NCBI GenBank assembly: GCA_963921825.1
Contig: OY997588.1
Coordinates: 157,605,618 to 157,669,617, forward strand
Direction: 5' to 3'
DNA: 64,000 bases
Source: Erodium maritimum
Taxonomy: Eukaryota; Streptophyta; Magnoliopsida; Geraniales; Geraniaceae
Shown: positions 58,160-64,000 of the stretch, one piece after another
Position numbering within the stretch: the first letter of the stretch is position 1
Layout of the letters: every line of letters begins with the position of its first letter
The notes under the pieces: generated by a model
Seen by the model: only the letters and a program-made list of their open reading frames with translations
Told to the model about the DNA's origin: nothing
Database searches by the model: none
Made by a program: the position numbers and the translations under genes

Positions 58160-61100
58160 TCATTTGCAGACCATCTTCTTTCTCTTTGCAGCCTGGACGA
58201 ACCCCACGATTACTTGCAGCTCGTCCATTTGCTTCAGAAAATGAACATCGAGTTTTTCAAGTGATCAATGAAGTCAAAATACGCTAAACGTACACGAATG
58301 CAACACGATAGTCTCACAAAACTACACTGATTTTTCCATGTTTCTCACTTAACTACACTGACATTTGAATTTTCTCACTCAACTGTATACAAATTTCAAA
58401 ATTTTCCGTTCCCTCTATTTCAGTGGCAAATGACAAAAATACCACTACAGCGATTTAGAGAACTCGGGAAAAAGTCAATATAGCAATGGGACATTTTTCA
58501 AAATAAAAATAGATCAACTAAGGGTGTTTCTGTCATTTATTACCAAAATAGAGTAAAGTAAAAGAATCTGAAAGTTCAATGTAATTAACTGAAAACTGTG
58601 ACAAGATCAGTGTTGTTTTGTGAGATTATCTCGATACTAATCCTTCATAGTATGCAAATACCAGATGGTACGATACCATTTCCATCAATTTAATCAGCGT
58701 AAATTCAGTAGGTAGATGTTGAAAAGAGCATATCGGAGTAATGTGTGAATACCTGTGACATGAAGTGCCTTTGAACTGCCTCAATTATTTTCTCTTTGGA
58801 CGGGTTGGGGATAAAATCCATCTAGAACATTCTAACTATTAGTTCATAGATATGCCAGACAATAAGAAAAGATCGTGACTTTAAGTTTATCATAAGGAAC
58901 TCACGAGATTAAAGTGTCGCAAATATCTCCACAATGCTGCCATCTCAAGTTTGCTTAGGTCAACCTTCTACATTGAGGTAGGAAAGTAAATAATTACATG
59001 TTGTATCGGAAATCATTCGATAAAAAAATACGAATTACACAAAGATATATACCGAGGATCCACGAGGCATAGAGATGGAACCCTTGGACTGTGAATCAGA
59101 AGATTGAGACAGGCTCACGGTCTTGTGAGATGACCAGGATGGTTTGTATGTATGATGATGCCTTGATCTATGGGACTTGAGTGTGTCATCGGATGCTGAA
59201 GATTGGGCAAAGCGCAAACAAATTAAAAACGATAATGGGCCCGATAAAAAAATGTAACCATGGAGCATTTAGTTTCTTCTTGATATGAAATTTGGTAATG
59301 TGAGGACTGAGTTTATATACACAAAGTGCAACAAAAAGGAAAGTTGAGGGCACTTTTTGGCAATTGTCAAAGAACAAGGCTACAACTTGCAAAAAGTGAA
59401 TACCTCATAGTACATTTTTGTAATCATCCCTTTTGTGAATTTGGATACTATCATATGTACTTACTCATGTCAGATCCATTCAGTGGGATGTTCTCGAGTT
59501 CAAGATCATCATCATCCTCATTGCCCGTAGGAGGTTCAAGCACACTAAGGGCATTTCTTTGCAGCTTTACTTCTATTCCATTTGTTAGAACCTGAACCGA
59601 CCGGTAAATAAAATCGTATATTTACGCACAATAATCATAAAACAATAAGTTTTGAGGATATCGGATGATAAAAAGAGAGTGATAATCAAATAAATCGATT
59701 TCATATAAGAGATCATCAATGAGTGGGTAATTAAATTAAACAAATATTCAAATTCCCGAACATGATTGAACAAAGAAAATCAAGCAGCACCCCAAAGGAC
59801 ATATACAGCACAAGAGGGAGCAAGAACACGTTAAAGGTATACACACAAGCCACTAGTTCAACATAGGTACTCTTTTTTTATAATTACAAAAAGTGCACTT
59901 ACTTATCATTTTGTTGCACATTGTATAAATTTGTTTCAAAATGATGATTACACCCTTGGAAATTTAAATTTTAAAATAATAATTAGAGAGCAAAAAATCA
60001 AAATTGTAAGGGTAAAATCATCATTTTTCATACAAATTGCAACGAAAAGACAAGAACATCGTACTTTTTTGCAATTATCAAAGAAGAGGGCTACAAGTTG
60101 CAAAAAATGAATACCTCATGGTACTTATTTTTGCAATTATCCCTTCAACATAACACAAAGCAACAGAATTTGAGCAAACACTGAACAACCATTAATGTAT
60201 ATCCTAGCTTTTAACTCTATATGATGACAAAAATACCAGACAAGAACAAATTGTAAGCTCAAAAACAAACAAGGCAACCAAAAAATCCAATAAATTATAA
60301 CGAAGCTAGAAGACATAACTTACAAGATTTTAACCACATTTCCCACATACAATTGTGGTAGCAACAACAAAATTGACGGGCAAGAAAATCTCTTGGATTG
60401 TTTAACTATGTAATTTGGACGGGCAAACCCAACCGAAAAAACAAATTCCTAATGTATTTTTAAAAACTTAAGCAACCGTTAAGGACACTGATTAATTCCA
60501 TCAGTACAGATCCAACTGATTAGTAATTAACTCGGAATTTCGTCATCTTAGTTCCACATATAAGAAATAAAGTCAATAACAGAAGTGTTGAAATAACAAT
60601 AATGGAGACTTGACATCAAGACCAGAAACAATCTCACACCAATGATAAACCCTGTCAGATTTCCTGACCCACTTATTAAATCTGACATTCAATCAAAACC
60701 CATGTATCAGAACTTCAAATTTCAACAAAAAATAAATAAAAATACAGCACTTAAATCAATGTAAAGTTCCTATAGTTAGAAACTTAATATGAATACAAAA
60801 CTCTTAATTAAAAAAATGTAAACATGATTCAGAAGGATATTATCCCAATTATTATACTAATGAAACAGAAACAATCAAAGAAGAAAAAAATCAAACCTTA
60901 ATGCAACAAACACAAACCTAAATCACCAAATTGACTAGCATTGCTAAACAGAACACAGTCTCTCCCAAATTATCACATAAAACCCAAACCCATTACCCAA
61001 AAAATGGAATCAAGAGGATATTTTTCCAATTATTATACTAATGAAACAGGAACAATCGAAGAAAAAAGAAATCCAACCTTAATGCAACCAACAGACCCAA

Positions 61101-61394
61101 ATCACCAAATTTGACTAGCATTGCTAAACAGAACACAATCTCTCACAAATTATCACAGAAACCCCAAACCCATTACACAAAAATGGAATTAAGAACAGTA
61201 ATTACCAGCCAATGCCATCCTCCGAGCCCAACAGCCTTCTTAACAACCCCCTGAAGACCCACGAGCACCGATTTGGTGCGGTTGTTGCCGGTGACCACCA
61301 CCTTCGTGTGGCGAGGCAGGACGGAGAGCTCCTCCTCGCTGCTTTCGCCGCAGCTCTGCAGCTGCGAGAACCCGCCATTGACGCTACTCTCCAT
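58160..61394 (-). CDS. AFR: SAP30-like Sin3/HDAC complex subunit (AFR type), 6 exons, 220 aa
   Basis: Like Arabidopsis AFR1/AFR2 (At1g75060/At1g19330), which act with histone deacetylases to restrain FT and flowering. Exons in transcript order: 61394-61206, 59591-59465, 59195-59053, 58967-58905, 58821-58753, 58231-58160; all GT-AG, phases consistent, 663 nt with stop. Exon 1 encodes FSQLQSCGESSEEELSVLPR and the highly conserved NNRTKSVLVGLQGVVKKAVG. Exon 2 has LTNGIEVKLQRNALSV and an acidic run. Exon 3 is a Ser/Lys/His-rich linker. Exons 4-6 form the SAP30 Sin3-binding domain (LSKLEMAALWRYLRHFNL, IPNPSKEKIIEAVQRHFMSQ, QMDELQVIVGFVQAAKR). An in-frame ATG at 61406 would add four residues; 61394 is chosen because it gives the family N-terminus. 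Intron 1 is long and carries a 181-bp tandem duplication and a MITE. Confidence 0.95.
58310..58650. mobile_element. Foldback MITE (GGGATAATCTCAT family) in AFR intron 5
   Basis: The left end GATAGTCTCACAAAACTACA is mirrored by the right TTGTTTTGTGAGATTATCTC. Inner words TGGCAAATGACAAAAATACC and GTCATTTATTACCAAAATAG are inverted copies. This is the most complete copy of the family in the window. Confidence 0.75.
59325..59432. mobile_element. MITE fragment in AFR intron 2
   Basis: AGGGCACTTTTTGGCAATTG and ACTTGCAAAAAGTGAATACC, followed by TTTTTGTAATCATCCC, match one end of the GATAATTGCAAAAA family. Confidence 0.65.
59868..60144. mobile_element. Foldback MITE (GATAATTGCAAAAA family) in AFR intron 1
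   Basis: The left end is decayed (TATAATTACAAAAAGTGC). The right end is well preserved: TTTTGCAATTATCCC. The centre has TTTGTTGCACATTGTATAAA and its inverse TACAAATTGCAACGAAAAG. Confidence 0.72.
60830..61191. repeat. 181-bp tandem duplication in AFR intron 1
   Basis: Two units (about 60830-61010 and 61011-61191) share AATTATTATACTAATGAAAC, ACTAGCATTGCTAAACAGAA and AAACCCAAACCCATTAC in order, with a few percent difference. The second unit ends about 15 bp before the exon 1 donor, so the duplicate covers sequence close to the splice site. Confidence 0.88.
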
Positions 61395-61560
61395 TACCTC
61401 CAGCATTTTTCACCAGCTCAAAAACTCGAGCGAGCGAGCTCGGCGGCTAATCGGGGTTGTTCAGGGATCGGAATTGCGTCGGGGAGCTAGATCGTGCATT
61501 GCTCTGAGCGAGAGTGTTGGGGTTTTGGGGGTAAAGGAGAGAGAAGGAATGGAAATTTTC

Positions 61561-61578
61561 AGAGAGAGAGAGAGAGAG
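61561..61578. repeat. (AG)n microsatellite in AFR 5' leader
   Basis: Nine AG units about 170 bp upstream of the AFR start codon; on the transcribed strand a CT repeat, common in plant 5' UTRs and core promoters. Confidence 0.85.
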
Positions 61579-61959
61579 GAAGAAGAAATGAGAGTGACTG
61601 GTTTTGCTTTTACTGATGCGTGTTGCTATAAATCCCGACGACAAGGAGTTGACCAACTGGTGAGCGCCACGTGGTGGTTGGTGTACTCGTTTTTCGTGCA
61701 CCCACCGGTAACCTTTGGTTGCCGCGGGACGGCGACGTCAACGTCACCGTTAGCGGCTCCGATTATGACTATCGACAACTTCGGTTTAGAGATGCCTCTT
61801 CATCGGGTATGCGGTCAGTTAATAGGTATCGACAATCTTCAAAGTATTAAACCGATGATGTCGGTGTTAGTCTTAGTGCTCATAGTTCAATCCTAAATGT
61901 CCAAATGTATATATCATCGTTAGCAATAAAATTAAAGCGGTTTTATATAACTTATGTGT

Positions 61960-64000
61960 TGGAATAATATATCGATGTGTGCTCTGATCTATGCCCACCA
62001 TGCGAATAGAACCATAGATCGAGATAGATCACACTCGATGGGTCCCTAGTCAACAAAGCTTCACTAGAAGCGACTAGTATGAAAGATGGCTCTTTATGGC
62101 TTACGTTCTGTTAGTCATTGGAATGAGATTCCGGAGTCTGATCATAGATATCATGTGGGACATGATATTGGATGACCCGCCCTGAATATGTGTCATAGAT
62201 TAAGTCATGAACATATTCAGTGTCGTAGCTTGTCATGTATCCTTAGACCAAGGAGTCTTTGTGATCGCAATGTAGTCAACAATTCCATTCGATCGATAGG
62301 TGCAAGGTTTGTTTGATGGGCAAAATGACTAAAGTTCCCTTTTATCGATCGCGATGAAAGGGCGGGTGAATTATTGGGGTTGATACACTCGAATGTGTGT
62401 AGACCAATAAGTTCACTTGCCAGGAGGGGTTTTAGCTACTTTATCACATTTACTAATGATTATAGTAAATATGGTTATGTCTATTCGCTGAGACATAAGT
62501 CTGAAGCTTTTGATAAATTCAAAGAGTTTAATTAAGGCACTTCGATTGGATCGAGGTGGAAAATACTTGACCACAGAGTTATTAGATCATCTAAAAGAGA
62601 ATGGGATCCTTTTGGAATGGACTCCTCCTGGGACACTGTAGATGAAAGGTGTAGCCAAACGGAGAAATCGGACATTGTTAGACAATGATCCGTTCCATTA
62701 TTAGTTGGACTGATCTCCCAATCTCTTTCTGGGATTATGCTCTAGAGACGACCGCAGTCATAGTGAATCGGGCTTCGACGAAGGGTGTGGAAGGGATATT
62801 ATTTTAAAATGGTACGGGATGATGCCCGCTTTGTCCTTCCTAAAGATTTGTGGTTGCGAGGCTTATGTGAAACATTTGGTTTCGACTAAGCTCGAACCAA
62901 GATCTGAGATATGCACCTTCGTGTGGTATCCCAAAGCAACAAGGGGATACTACTTCTACAATCCCAGTGAGAACATGGTGTTCGTCGCATGGGGTGAGGT
63001 CTTTATGGAAAAGGAGTTTTGTTTCCAAAGACGTCATTGGGAGGACTGTGCATCTCGAAGAAATTCAGGATGGTACAGATATGTCTAAACCAATTGGCAA
63101 CCCAGTAGAAAGGAGCCAGAGATTTTCGTAGAGTAAGAACCAATTCCTGTTACAATTCCGGAAGGTCCAAGGCGATTTGAAAGGATCAATCTTCCACCTC
63201 CAAGATATGGTATCCGGAGGTGACAATGAAGTCATGGTGGATCACGATGATCCAGCCACCTTTCAGGAAGTCGTGGATGGGCCCAACTCCGAGTTATGGC
63301 TGGGAGCCATGAGGGAGGAAATGCAATCCATGTCGGACAACCGAGTCTGGGAACCGGTTGATCCCATCAATGGTGTGAGGACCATCGGATGCAAATGGAT
63401 CTTCAAGGTGAAGATGGACATGGACGGCAACCCTCTGACCTACAAAACTCAACTGGTGGCGAAAGGTTATAGGCATGGATTGACTATGAGGAAACCTTCT
63501 CCTTAGTGGCTATGGTCAAAATCGATCCAAATTCTTCTTGACATAACTGCGTATTATAATTACGAGATATGGCAAGTGGATGTCAAAACCGCTTTCCTAA
63601 ATGGAAATTTGACTGAGTACGTTTGTATGTCTCGGCCCAAAGGTTTTGACGATCCGAAGAATAAATGAAAGATTTATAAGTTGTTGAAATCCATTTATGG
63701 ATTAAAACGAACTTCTCGGAGTTGGATCATTCGTTTTGATGAAGCTGTAATTGGATTTGGCTTAATCAAGAACGAGGATGAATCTTGCGTTTATAAGAAG
63801 GCTAGTGGGAGCAAGATTACCTTTCTGGTTCTCATTGAAAACGACATTCCAACCTTGCACGAGACTAAAGCTTGGTTGAGGAAGTGTTTTTCAATAAATG
63901 ACTTAGGCGATGCTTCTTATATCTTAGGGATTAAGATATGAAGAGATCGCACCAAGAGGGTCTTGGATTTAAGTCAGGGAACCTATGTGAACAAGGCATT
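61960..64000 (+). mobile_element. Broken Ty1/copia retrotransposon, cut by window end
   Basis: A possible LTR region starts near 61966 (TGTTGGAATAATA) and runs to about 62290. Gag is missing; the next recognisable part, from about 62300, is the GAG-pre-integrase/integrase region (CKVCLMGKMTK, then a TNDYSKYGYVYS-like stretch read with frame changes). 62819-63088 encodes the end of the integrase region (CGCEAYVKHLVSTKLEPRSE). Reverse transcriptase of the RVT_2 type follows at 63177-63506 (ATFQEVVDGPNSELWLGAM, GCKWIFKVKMD) and 63681-63941. Stops and frameshifts at many places make it non-functional. Confidence 0.85.
63177..63941 (+). pseudogene. Copia reverse transcriptase (RVT_2) fragments
   Basis: Two open stretches cover the N-terminal half of the copia RT: NSELWLGAMREEMQSM, VWEPVDP, TIGCKWIFKVKMD and LVAKGYRHG (63177-63506); then LKSIYGLKRTSRSWIIRFDE and LRKCFSINDLGDASYILGIKI (63681-63941). 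The stretch between them has at least one frame change and stop codons (for example TGA at 63666), and the catalytic YVDD-type box has decayed to LVLIENDIP. The element continues past the window. Confidence 0.85.

Noticed and set aside
1-64000. CRISPR arrays, bacterial operons or phage genes
   Set aside because: Repeats are transposon-derived and irregular, and genes are split by plant introns; nothing prokaryotic seen.

Overview
This is nuclear DNA of a flowering plant, most likely a eudicot. The genes have GT-AG introns, the intergenic DNA is AT-rich, and the window is full of plant transposons: an L1-type LINE, a hAT element, copia, TRIM-like LTR pieces and many foldback MITEs. I cannot name the species.

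Six cellular genes look intact. From left to right they are: an intronless P-type pentatricopeptide repeat gene (+, 12072-14951), like Arabidopsis At1g19290; a GATL1/PARVUS-type galacturonosyltransferase-like gene (-, 18632-19669), like At1g19300; a Pcf11-similar (PCFS) mRNA 3'-end processing gene in seven exons (+, 23109-30462); an intronless ELO/GNS1-SUR4 family membrane protein gene (+, 32012-32854), like At1g75000; an M8 leishmanolysin-like metalloprotease gene in 17 exons (-, 36071-44242), like At5g42620; and a SAP30-like Sin3/HDAC subunit gene of the AFR1/AFR2 type in six exons (-, 58160-61394), like At1g75060/At1g19330. All splice junctions were placed by hand from GT/AG sites, reading phase and family knowledge. 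The Arabidopsis locus numbers are recalled, not searched.

The PPR-GATL1-(ELO)-AFR order matches genes that in Arabidopsis are split between two duplicated chromosome 1 segments (At1g19290-19330 and At1g75000-75060). The window therefore looks like the unsplit ancestral arrangement, with the PCFS and M8 genes in between.

Layout: 1-2760 is AT-rich intergenic DNA with a 48-bp LINE-tail insertion and an unrecognised small minus-strand reading frame. 2768-8660 is a decayed LINE interrupted by a 1051-bp hAT element. 8661-11900 is decayed repeat DNA. 12-20 kb holds the PPR and GATL1 genes with MITEs. 20-22.4 kb has a tandem repeat and a transposon-associated trihelix-like relic. 22.9-33 kb holds the PCFS and ELO genes. 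36-44.3 kb is the M8 gene, with most large introns carrying MITEs. 44.6-57 kb is a 12-kb gene-poor stretch of repeat relics. 57.2-61.6 kb has a LINE RNase H fragment and the AFR gene. 62-64 kb is a broken copia element running off the edge.

No new multi-gene system was found. The most notable points are the merged microsynteny, an ELO-family protein with no histidine box, extreme GC enrichment confined to two intronless genes, several foldback MITE families (one copy with a perfect 9-bp target duplication, another with 8 of 9) packed into introns, and minute LINE-tail insertions bounded by clear target-site duplications.
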